Part shown: positions 48,401 to 55,424 of the stretch, one piece after another | How positions within the stretch are numbered: position 1 is the first letter of the stretch | How the letters are laid out: each line of letters opens with the position of its first letter | From: Mesostigma viride | Lineage: Eukaryota; Streptophyta; Mesostigmatophyceae; Mesostigmatales; Mesostigmataceae | Assembly: GCA_009746045.1 (NCBI GenBank) | Contig: RPFO01000253.1 | Span: 2,303,888-2,367,887, forward strand | DNA: 64,000 nucleotides | Direction of reading: 5' to 3' | Made by a program: the position numbers and the translations under genes | The notes under the pieces: generated by a model | Told to the model about the DNA's origin: nothing | Databases searched by the model: none | The model's input: the letters and a program-made list of their open reading frames with translations, nothing else

Positions 48401-51400
48401 CGCCCGCCCGCCCGCCGCCCCCGCCGCGCCGCCCGCCCGCCGCGCCCGCCCGCCGCCCGCCGCCCGCCCGCCCGCCCGCCGCCCGCCGCCGCGCCGCCCG
48501 CCGCCCGCCCGCCGCCGCCCGCCCGCCCGCCCGCCCTCTCCTGCCCTCCAATCGTGCAGGTATATAAACAGAGCTCAATTTCAAGGGACCTGATGCCAAG
48601 GGTGAGATGAAGGGCGATGTTCGGATTCCGTCGCAAGAGCGCGGCTACCCTAATGCTCCAAAGGGTGTGGTATTCACAGGCTTGGCAGGAAATTTAAATC
48701 ATAAGTTGGCAGGTCTTACAAAGCTTTGTTCATGGCCCCATGATTCTAACAGTTCTAGGTAGCCATATTGCACTCTTTTGCATGCCCCTTTTGTGTCCTT
48801 GGGAAGATTAATGACTGCACATCCACGCTGGCATCATTATAAGACAATCTATAGAACATGTTAAGTTGATCTGCGAATGTCCAAGCTGGTTTTGTGGAGT
48901 ACAACAAGGCCTTCCCAGAGACTGTAGGATGGGGGTGATGGGGGGTGGAAAGTGCTGAAAGAGGAGGCTCTAATCCGAACACTGCCCATCGAAAGGGTTC
49001 AGGTGGCCCTGCTGCGATCCAGTACCCTTGCAAGGATGACGAAGCAGGTGCCGCGGAATTGTTGCTAGTATAGGGTCCCTGGCCAATGCTTTGGGGTCCC
49101 TTGCCTTTGCTTTGGAGTCCCTTGCCTTTCCGATAAGAAGGTGCTTGACACACACAAACAGATTGTTACAACAGAGCCCTGCCCAACTTCCCACCTCAGG
49201 TTGTTCCTCTCTGCTGTGCAAATGCTGGGGCTGTCTTTCCCTTTCACCTTCCCCTTGCATCGCTTTGGCCAGGCCTTCCTTCATTTCCTGTCCTCTTGCC
49301 CCTTGCATCGCTTTGGCCACACCTTCCTTGTTTCCTCTTTTCCTTCCCCCTTGCATCGCTTTGGCCAGGTGCTGGACGATGACACGACTGCGCACCCTAC
49401 ATCATTAAATACTATATTTCATAACATTTTGAGAATTTCTTTGTACACCAAGCAACAACGTACCTTTTTCTTTTCTGCTCCCTCACGCTCCTTGGTGCAG
49501 GTGCTGGACGATGACGTAACCGCGTGGCTGCGCTCCACCGTGATGCGGCTGCCCAGCGTGGCCGCCTCACATGCAGCCTTGTCGCACGGCAACAGCGTGC
49601 GGACGATTGCTGCCGATAGCAGCGGCTCCAGCAGCTGCCACTCCGACGGTGTTGCGTCAACCTTCCGGCCCAGCCGCTTCTCAGAAGAGATCCAGCTCGA
49701 TATCGTGCGTGACCTGGTGGGCCTCTCGGCACCAGACCTCACGAGGCAGGAACCAACCCTGGCATGGGGCCAGGAGGGGGGAACGCCCACAGCGGGAGGG
49801 GGCATGCCAGGAACTTTCAGTAGCCCAGCCGGCAGGTATGCCCTGAATCAGACGGGCGCTCTCCTGCACGCGCCGGACACAAACGGCGGGCATGACCAAA
49901 TGCACGGAGAGCTCCGGGCGACGCTTGATCGAGCGGGCCAGTGGAACTTTGACTCGTGGGAGCTGCTGGAGGTGAGCATGGGGCGGCCGATCCTGTGGAT
50001 GGGGCTGGAGGTGTTCCGTCGCATGTCACTCATGAGGGAGTTCCGGCTTCCTCTGGAAAAGTTGGCGAAGTTCTTGGCCGCGCTGGATAACGGAATGCCA
50101 TCAAACGGCTACCACAACAGCACGCACATCGCGGATGTGACCAACAGCCTGTTCCACCTGCTCAAAAGTTCGGGGGTAGGCGCGTACTTGACACGGTTGG
50201 ACATGCTAGCAGCCGTCATCGCGGCACTTGTGCATGATTTCCGGCACCCGGGCCTGAACAACGACTTTGTGGTGAAATCGGCAGATGACCTGGCGCTGCG
50301 TTACAATGACCTCACTGTACTGGAGAACTACCATGTCTCGGAAGCCTTCTTCCTGATGAAGGAGGCGGGTCTGAACATTCTGGAGGGGCTGAATGAGGAC
50401 GACTTCAAATACGTGCGGCGCATGGTCATCGAGATTGTGCTGGCATCCGACCTGTGAGTTTCCCCCTGATATACTGGTATGGTGGCTATCTATTATACTT
50501 AACGCATTTAAGTGTCAGATTGGTTAAGCTAGCGTTGGCGTCCGACCTGTTTGTTTCCCAACAGCAACGTTACCTGGGACGAGCGACTCGATATCAAATC
50601 CCTTTTTGAATATGGCTGTGGCCTCTTTGGATGCAGCACGGTTGCTATCCATCCAGTACGTGATCAATCTATACCTATTCACCCTGCCACCACTAGCATT
50701 CCTAAGCAATCACATTCCTAAGCAGAGTTTTACTTACTAACCATGTGATCCGCCGGCCAGTTCATGTCCCTATGAGTGCTACAAATGTTTTCCTTCCGCC
50801 GAGTCCTTCTGCATGTATTACAGGGATAAGACGATGGCTCACTTCCAAGCTTGACTCTTGAAACGTTATCCTCCCACAATTAAGTCACAGCTGCTAATTT
50901 GCCCCTGGGCTGCATCAACTGCCTACAAGTAAACAATCTATACTGTGTATGCTGTAGTGTTTCCATCTAAGTAAAACCAACAAACAAGGTTAGAGATTCT
51001 GTCGTTAAAACTCGTGAAGACAAAACGCTTAAGAGGCTGGCTTTTTGACGTTCAGGTGATAACTGGTACAGCACCACTGACAGGGTCATTGCCTTTGCGG
51101 CGTATGCACGGGTCGCCTTTTGGTACCCCGTTTCTCTCACGGATCTTCTTCTGTTGGGATGGCGGATGCAGTTTAATTTCCAGATGATGCTCTCAAGCTG
51201 TGACCGGCATCAACATTGTTACTATACTACTATTATTATCACCACCAACACCACCATCATCGTCGTCGTCGTCCTCCTCCTCCTCCTCCTCCTCCTCCTC
51301 CTCCTCCTCCTCCTCCTCCTCCTCCTCCTCCTCCTCCTCCTCCTCCTCCTCCTCCTCCTCCTCCTCCTCCTCCTCCTCCTCCTCCTCCTCCTCCTCCTCC

Positions 51401-51444
51401 TCCTCCTCCTCCTCCTCCTCCTCCTCCTCCTCCTCCTCCTCCTC

Positions 51445-51479
<35 letters not shown>

Positions 51480-53513
51480 CTCCTCCTCCTCCTCCTCCCC
51501 CTCCTCCTGCTCCTATTGCTTTGGGTCTTTCCTGCTTTTGCATTTCACTTTAGCTGCTGCTCTCAATTCTGCAAATGTCATTCTCAATACCTATATTGCA
51601 GTGTAATAGTTAGGAATGACAATATTTCTCCATTCAGAATGGCAATGCAACCAAAGCGCAACTAAGGAAAAACCAAAGGTAGTAGGGGCACCGCAAATAT
51701 AACAACAACAACTGTACTACCTGAAGTTTGAAATGATTATTGTACTATAAACTATAGAGTAGTATTGCAATATATGATTAGAATATCTTAAAATTTAAAC
51801 TTGAAAACTCTACATTTAATACAGCATGAATTTGGTCTTTCACAGATACTTCCCTCCTTGCTTGACTTGCAGTCGCTTACCAAGTCGGTCCATGGCATCT
51901 CCCCTGCTGCCATGCTGCGCATCACTCCCCTTGTATATGAACTGCCCAGCAAGCGCCACTTTGAAATGGTGGAGGCCTTCAAGGCGCACACCAAGGACAA
52001 GGAGTCTCCGCTGAGCAAGTCCATCGAGGGACACCGGCTGCTGCTGATGCAGGTCGCGCTCAAGGTTGCTGACATCGGCCATGCCGCCAAGAAGCTGGAC
52101 ATCCACAGGAAGTGGACCGACGCGATCACCGAGGAGTTCTACCTGCAGGGGGACAAGGAGCGGGCGGCAGGGCTCAAGGTGTCGCCTTTCATGGATCGGG
52201 AGAACAACAACCTCGCCAAGAGCCAGGTACTTAGTTTAAATGGGCCATACATGTCTTTACTGCTGCATAGGTGTGATGGAATTAGCTCGCACTTTCAAGA
52301 CCATAAGTGTCTCCACTGTTTGGAAAAGAAACGGGGGATGAACTCCAATGGTGGCAGCTTTCCTTCTTCCTTCACTTGTCAACCTGGATGAGCCATTCAC
52401 GCTTTTCATTGGTTGGGGAAGGAATGCTGGGGAAGAATATGGCATTCATGATAGCCAAGCGATCTGTGAAGACGTGTTTTGTGTGTTTTCCCAGCAACTG
52501 CCCAGTTTTCCCTCATGCTAGTGCCAGTCAGGAACGACAGATTCAGGATGCAAGCTGGACATCTATCTGTGATATCTGTGGAGTCTTATCATACATTTAC
52601 TTCTTCCGAGTTTCTGGAAGCTTTCTCGCTTGCACAGTTCTACTGGGGGTCAGCAGAATTTATATTGCGAGTTGCTGTTTGGTTAATTTTATGCATGGAG
52701 AAGTCTATATAATCACTTCAATGCTGCTTGAGTTGTATAAAGAGAAACGATGTTGGCCGCCTTAGTTGCGCTGGCACTCCCCATGGTAAGGCTAGTTGCT
52801 GGAGGCACAAGTGTCTTGCCCCTTTTGAGTCGGGAAAGTCATATTATGCGTGGTTTGATGGAAGCCAGTTTCATAGCAAGACTGGTATACCACAATTATA
52901 ACACGGAAGCACCCTTAAGGGATAGCCATGACATTATCTGACTCTGCTGTTCCAGGCGTATGATGTTCTGCTTTGGTTCCTCTCATTTTGGAGCATCCCG
53001 GATCTGCTCAGGAGATATTTCTTAATTAACTAATTAAGCACCAAATAGATCCTCCATGTATAGGGTGGGATGGATGGTGATGAGGTGTCAAACAGTCTAT
53101 CTAGAATATATACTAGTACAAGTGTTACCAAACCGTGGTCGGCCTATCTAACTTCTTCTGGCAGGGTTGCAGGCCCCACCGTCCGAACCACGATGTTTAC
53201 CATTTAAACGGTATATATAGCACAACCACATTGAATGCAGGGTGTCTGATTTAGCTTGTAATGGAGCCCATTTTCTTTGTAATCTGCTGGCCCTCGCAAT
53301 TCTGGGTGGAGTTCTAACCCAACCATTCCGTGACATGTCCAATGATTGCGATTTTGGTCTCCTCTTTACACACAGCTTGGCTTCTTCTCCTTCATTGCCC
53401 TCCCGCTGTTCCAAGCTTGGGTGGAAATTTTTCCCAACTCACAGCCCATTCTGGAGGAAGTGACAGCCAACATCAAGTATTGGGAGAACCTCCGGGATAC
53501 TGCCGTGGGATAA
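36062..53513 (+). CDS. Receptor-type class I cyclic-nucleotide phosphodiesterase, nine-exon gene model
   Basis: Spliced model of about 1104 residues from nine exons: 36062-36409, 40292-40411, 43559-43801, 45281-45955, 46644-47035, 47667-47835, 49501-50453, 51950-52226, 53376-53513. All introns are GT-AG and all phases join. Order: acidic, serine-rich cytoplasmic N-terminus (1-114), TM1 (~115-135), Cache-like extracellular region (~157-505), TM2 (~510-533), coiled coil (~541-571), linker, PDEase_I catalytic domain (~840-1095). Catalytic signatures: [10 protein letters not shown] (~853-862), [10 protein letters not shown] (~894), ADIGH with the second metal Asp (~1008), [15 protein letters not shown] and SQLGFF with the invariant nucleotide-binding Gln (~1059). 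Family knowledge: hydrolyses cAMP and/or cGMP to the 5'-monophosphate using two metals. Sensor role and substrate preference are inferred. A minus-strand paralog starts 2.56 kb away, head to head. Confidence 0.87.
36410..37973. other. First intron of plus gene, left part
   Basis: Contains a copy of the exon 1 3' edge at 36475-36509, a hairpin at 36978-37020, and a 75-codon open frame at 37413-37640 (ends [10 protein letters not shown]) with no known family. 37870-37970 resembles 25730-25800 of repeat E on the opposite strand, so part of this stretch is repeat-derived. Confidence 0.55.
36978..37020. repeat. Near-perfect hairpin
   Basis: CCCCAAAATGTTAAGTTA pairs with TAACTTAACATTTTTGGGG around a 6-nt loop. 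Too short for a transposon by itself. It could be a MITE remnant or a cruciform. Confidence 0.8.
37974..39247 (+). repeat. 38-bp minisatellite, about 33 units
   Basis: Head-to-tail units of the form GTGAGCGGGTTCTCCTTACT followed by ACTCTCCTAARCCTAGTC, with point variants (GTGAGT/ATGAGC, CTTACT/CGTACT/GTCGCT). No spacers between units. The array continues after an insertion at 40069-40240. Confidence 0.95.
39248..40068. mobile_element. 817-bp terminal-inverted-repeat element inserted in the minisatellite
   Basis: Body 39250-40066 with perfect 26-bp inverted ends (39250-39275, 40041-40066) starting CAGTCATTCACGCC, flanked by TA (39248-39249, 40067-40068). TA target plus CAGT ends fit the Tc1/mariner type. 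CTTAAGTTGGGTT or its complement recurs several times near both ends. A 102-codon frame at 39591-39899 ([20 protein letters not shown]) is not recognisable as a transposase, so the element is probably non-autonomous. Confidence 0.87.
40069..40240 (+). repeat. 38-bp minisatellite, right remainder
   Basis: About four and a half units in phase with the array left of the inserted element, ending about 50 bp before the exon 2 acceptor. Confidence 0.9.
40292..40411 (+). CDS. PDE plus gene, exon 2 (TM1 and stalk)
   Basis: 40 codons, phase 0 at both ends, after an acceptor in a C-rich tract ending TGCAG and before a GTTGGT donor. It encodes the rest of TM1 ([18 protein letters not shown]) and a polar helix, [18 protein letters not shown]. 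The minus-strand exon at 17860-17979 has the same length and matches at about 32 of 40 residues by eye. The upstream intron is filled to within about 50 bp of the acceptor by the 38-bp minisatellite. Confidence 0.82.
40412..43446. other. Second intron of plus gene
   Basis: Contains a G-rich run at 40824-40888 (GGGC/GGGT units), an ACCGGT/CCCCCCGG-rich patch at 40905-41080 resembling 43140-43220, and a direct repeat of about 43 bp (41623-41665 and 41790-41832, sharing AAGATCCAAGATACTGTGAG) 167 bp apart. A tRNA T-arm-like motif (minus strand, about 41745-41765) is not part of a full tRNA. No exon matched the paralog here. Confidence 0.55.
40824..40888 (+). repeat. (GGGC)n/(GGGT)n tract, G-quadruplex-prone
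   Basis: About 65 bp of GGG runs spaced by one base on the plus strand, inside the second intron of the plus gene. Confidence 0.9.
43559..43801 (+). CDS. PDE plus gene, exon 3 (start of extracellular Cache-like region)
   Basis: 81 codons, phase 0 at both ends, with acceptor CACCAG|GC and donor GTACGT. The product runs [18 protein letters not shown] ... [16 protein letters not shown], a helix followed by a strand, as expected for the membrane-proximal part of a Cache sensor. The minus-strand exon at 126-368 has the same length, the same donor GTACGTCC and about 59 of 81 identical residues by eye, so this is coding sequence under selection. A partial copy of this exon's 5' edge lies 93 bp upstream. 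Confidence 0.82.
43802..45280. other. Third intron of plus gene
   Basis: No recognised features. Open frames at 43839-44183 and 44193-44426 give hydrophobic peptides without splice-consistent borders. Confidence 0.5.
45281..45955 (+). CDS. PDE plus gene, exon 4 (body of the Cache-like sensor)
   Basis: 225 codons in phase 0, with acceptor CCACGCAG and donor GTGAGT. It continues the extracellular sensor: [18 protein letters not shown], a Trp-rich [13 protein letters not shown] segment, then a strand-rich part with [16 protein letters not shown] and [13 protein letters not shown]. This pattern resembles double Cache domains of membrane receptors (two alpha/beta lobes, Gly-Arg-Leu turn). Ligand unknown. 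The exon could be extended upstream only by ignoring a good acceptor. Confidence 0.78.
45956..46643 (+). repeat. Fourth intron: (TCC)n followed by a 9-bp CACATCACG array
   Basis: About 300 bp of TCC (46008-46298) then about 30 units of CACATCACG with CACATCAAG/CACATCATG variants (46315-46580). Nearly the whole intron is repeat. The poly-Leu, poly-Glu and poly-Arg frames are artefacts. Confidence 0.95.
46644..47035 (+). CDS. PDE plus gene, exon 5 (end of sensor, TM2, coiled coil)
   Basis: 392 bp, entering in phase 0 and leaving in phase 2, with acceptor TGCGCAG and donor GTAAGT. It encodes the last sensor strands ([15 protein letters not shown] ... [15 protein letters not shown]; the final VVPRD resembles the end of Cache modules), then TM2 ([19 protein letters not shown]), then a heptad-like charged helix ([20 protein letters not shown]) suited to dimerisation. 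The preceding intron is almost entirely triplet and 9-bp repeat. Confidence 0.8.
47036..47666 (+). other. Fifth intron of plus gene
   Basis: Holds a short degenerate patch with TTTAGGG-like words (GGGTTTAGCGTTTAGG, CAGGGTTTAGGG) at 47215-47310. Nothing else recognised. Confidence 0.55.
47667..47835 (+). CDS. PDE plus gene, exon 6 (linker)
   Basis: 169 bp entering in phase 2 and leaving in phase 0, with acceptor GGTTGCAG and donor GTGAGG. It encodes [20 protein letters not shown] followed by a flexible stretch ending IGQDSQ, a linker between the coiled coil and the catalytic half. No known domain is visible. The reading frame matches the exons on both sides. Confidence 0.72.
47960..48540 (+). 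repeat. Sixth intron: (CCCT)n then (CCCG)n microsatellites
   Basis: About 405 bp of CCCT/CCT units (47960-48365), then about 175 bp of CCCG/CCG units. The strand switch T to G at 48365 is sharp. Confidence 0.95.
48541..49224. other. Sixth intron of plus gene, unique part
   Basis: No coding features or repeats recognised. It leads into the short tandem units near the exon 7 acceptor. Confidence 0.5.
49250..49390 (+). repeat. ~48-bp tandem units ending in a decoy copy of the exon 7 start
   Basis: CTTGCATCGCTTTGGCCA occurs three times about 48 bp apart. The third is followed by GGTGCTGGACGATGAC, the first 15 bases of exon 7 with its acceptor AG, 132 bp before the real acceptor. Confidence 0.85.
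49501..50453 (+). CDS. PDE plus gene, exon 7 (first half of catalytic domain)
   Basis: 953 bp entering in phase 0 after GGTGCAG and leaving in phase 2 at GTGAGT. About the first 150 residues are a Ser/Gly-rich regulatory linker. The catalytic part follows: [12 protein letters not shown], LxFxRRM, then [10 protein letters not shown] (His proton donor and metal His) and [14 protein letters not shown] (metal His-Asp). It ends at [10 protein letters not shown], which must join the next exon's [13 protein letters not shown]; the fit to the family's ATDxxxHF region is exact. Copies of both exon edges lie in the flanking introns. Confidence 0.88.
50454..51949 (+). other. Seventh intron of plus gene, with (TCC)n
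   Basis: A copy of the exon 7 3' edge lies at 50525-50555. The stretch 51265-51510 is (TCC)n with a C11 interruption near 51469. The intron's 3' end reads as an open frame for about 50 codons before the acceptor at 51950. Confidence 0.75.
51950..52226 (+). CDS. PDE plus gene, exon 8 (second half of catalytic domain)
   Basis: 277 bp from acceptor CTGCCCAG, entering in phase 2 and leaving in phase 0 at GTACTT. It encodes [33 protein letters not shown] (metal Asp), [16 protein letters not shown] and SPFMDR. The reading frame stays open for about 50 codons upstream of the acceptor, but using 51950 restores the canonical spacing from the previous exon, so the upstream part is read as intron. Confidence 0.87.
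52227..53375. other. Eighth intron of plus gene
   Basis: No repeats or extra exons recognised. The 152-codon frame at 52307-52765 has no domain and breaks the PDE reading frame if included. Confidence 0.55.
53376..53513 (+). CDS. PDE plus gene, exon 9 (C-terminus)
   Basis: 45 codons plus TAA, in phase 0 after acceptor TACACACAG. It encodes [20 protein letters not shown], a short segment with [18 protein letters not shown], and the end DTAVG. With the last two residues of exon 8 this forms SQLGFF, the helix carrying the invariant purine-binding Gln. It is followed by TAAAAATAAG, which might serve in 3' end formation. Confidence 0.86.
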   Translation, partial: LGFFSFIALPLFQAWVEIFPNSQPILEEVTANIKYWENLRDTAVG

Positions 53514-54454
53514 AAATAAGATGCATGCTACTAGTTGGCTTTAGCTGTGCTATAGGGTCTCAGCTTCCTGAAGTCTGCTTTTAGTATACACCTGCGGAGG
53601 TTGAAGCTGCATGTCGCTATAATGGCCCCTCCCACAAACTTGCTGTAAGGCAAGATATGCGCAGATAAGCTTTTGGGTCTTTAAAAGGCAGCGAGAAAAA
53701 ATCCAGCTGATGGAAGCATTGTTGCATAGTTTTATTGTTTATTGATGAGTTCCATCGTCCACAAATACACTTTTTCCGATATGTTTTTCTTCAGGGTTCG
53801 GTCAGGTACCTGAGTGGGATCTATGCAGGCGTCACTGTAGTCCTGAGTAGAGGCAGACCACATGTACCTTGTCCTCAATTTTTAGAGTCTAACTAAATTG
53901 AGGACCAGGTACATGTGGTCTGTAGTTGAAGCTTACGGTTAACTTCAACATCAGTTCAGGGGTTGTGGGTGAACCCTGGGTATGTATGCCCCTAAAACCC
54001 CTCAGGCTCCGGGAGAGCCTTTATATTCTCCCAAACCAGCGCCTCTGAATGAGGTCCAAGCCTATCTGTGGCGTACTGGACCATGGGGCAGCCCTACTGC
54101 ATTCGGTATTCTTTTGCTATGTCGAAGCTTTATTGCACCCACAGTAGTTGCTAGACTCTTCCAGTGAGCAGTTTCATTGAACCTGTGGGCTGCCTTTCAA
54201 GGCAACGAGAGAAGGGGGGGGCATGCCTCCTCCTTGCTGTGCATCAAACAGGGATGAAAGGTACATACACTCAAAAGTTGGTACTGTACCCCGTGACTCT
54301 CCCAACGGAGGCGTGAGAATGAAAGAATGAATGAACTTCAGTTCATACGAATCTTACAAATGAGGTGGATTCGTACAACTACGAATAGGTCAAGACTTCC
54401 CTGTATTGCGATTTGCGAGTGGTCAGTGGTTACGGCTGACCGCGTAATTACGCA
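53514..54454. other. Downstream flank of plus gene
   Basis: 3' untranslated and intergenic sequence. The only structure seen is the hairpin at 53855-53921. Confidence 0.5.
53855..53921. repeat. Long hairpin, 27-bp arms
   Basis: AGACCACATGTACCTTGTCC continuing to AATTT pairs with AAATTGAGGACCAGGTACAT continuing to GGTCT, loop about 13 nt. About 340 bp after the PDE stop codon. Confidence 0.85.
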
Positions 54455-55394
54455 CATAACTCGCGGTCTAGAAATCAGCCCCAAAACGGAGGCCCTGGCT
54501 TTCGGCATGGCCGGGCCCCCGCCCACACTCCGCCTCTTAGACGACACCGAGGTCCACTACCCTACTTCAGGCCGCTTCAAGCTGCGCTCGGCAGTTGGCT
54601 TCCCGACTGCGAGGACGACCTGACGACACGGATCGGCATGGCGTGGGCGCACCTCCATGACCTCCGCCGCTGGTGGAGCAACCTCCGGCCGCCCTACCCC
54701 GGATCGTCAAGCGTGACCTCTTCAAGGTCGTCATTCTGACGATCCTGACCTACGGCGCCGAGACCTGGACACTGACGAAGGAGCTGGAGCAACGACTCGA
54801 CGGCAACGTCATCAAGATGCTGCGCAAGGCCCTTAACATCCCCTTTGGTTTGCACATTAGTAATGAGGATTTGTACGCTGATTTGCCCTATGTTTCCCAC
54901 ATTATTAGGCCCAGGCGCCTGGGCCTAGCCGGGCACCTGGCCCGCACAGATCAGGTAGACACATCAGATAGGCTAGCTGGCACCAAGCCCGCCCAGCCTG
55001 GGCGATATGTCCTCACCTGGCGTGCCCCAGGCCGCGCGCGGCAGGGCCGCCACCCGGCCGTGGACGTTTCGTGATAGACTCGGCATGGACATGTGCTACT
55101 CTAGACGCGACGGGCTCACACCCGGGCAGCCTCCTGGTTTGTCTGTAATATGGAGGCAAATGGTGCGCAAGGATAGATGGCAACTAGTGATAAAGGAGAC
55201 CACCCCCAAGTCTGTGGGGGCTCCGCGTGTGACCGCGTATGGCATTCATAGCGATTCGGGCGCCGTGGTGCCCACACCCCTGTAACTAGGACCTAGATAG
55301 CTTACATCACCCATTCCATCCCATTAATTAATTAATTAATTAATTAATTAATTAATTAATTAATTAATCAATCAATCAATTAATTAATTAATTA
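54455..55394 (+). mobile_element. 5'-truncated LINE ORF2 3' part with (TTAA)n tail
   Basis: Starts at GLEISPKTEALAFG, then frame-shifted into LTYGAETWTLTKELEQRLDG, RRLGLAGHLARTDQVDT and WRQMVRKDRWQLV, the C-terminal region after the RT of AP-endonuclease LINEs (RTE-like). The 3' end CTGTGGGGGCTCCGCGTG ... CATTCCATCCC is shared with 31723-31899. It ends in a long TTAA/TCAA run (55325-55394). Confidence 0.85.
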
Positions 55395-55424
55395 GGAACA
55401 GAACTCCGTTGGGAGTATTAAATT

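Noticed and set aside
47400-48636. Several 200-400-codon Pro/Ser/Leu/Gly/Arg frames
   Set aside because: Frames through CCCT and CCCG repeats; they contradict the splice model and have no domain.
49141-49500. Upstream extension of PDE exon 7 through the continuous open frame
   Set aside because: The acceptor at 49500/49501 gives the correct phase; the upstream part is low-complexity with 48-bp tandem units.
50560-50690. Extra exon after the copied edge ([17 protein letters not shown] frame)
   Set aside because: It would disrupt the catalytic fold; joining exon 7 directly to 51950 gives the family sequence exactly.
51154-51665. Poly-Leu/Ser/Pro/Glu frames
   Set aside because: (TCC)n in the seventh intron.
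51801-51949. Upstream extension of PDE exon 8
   Set aside because: Including it would insert about 50 residues into the conserved ASDLxRHF region of the catalytic domain.
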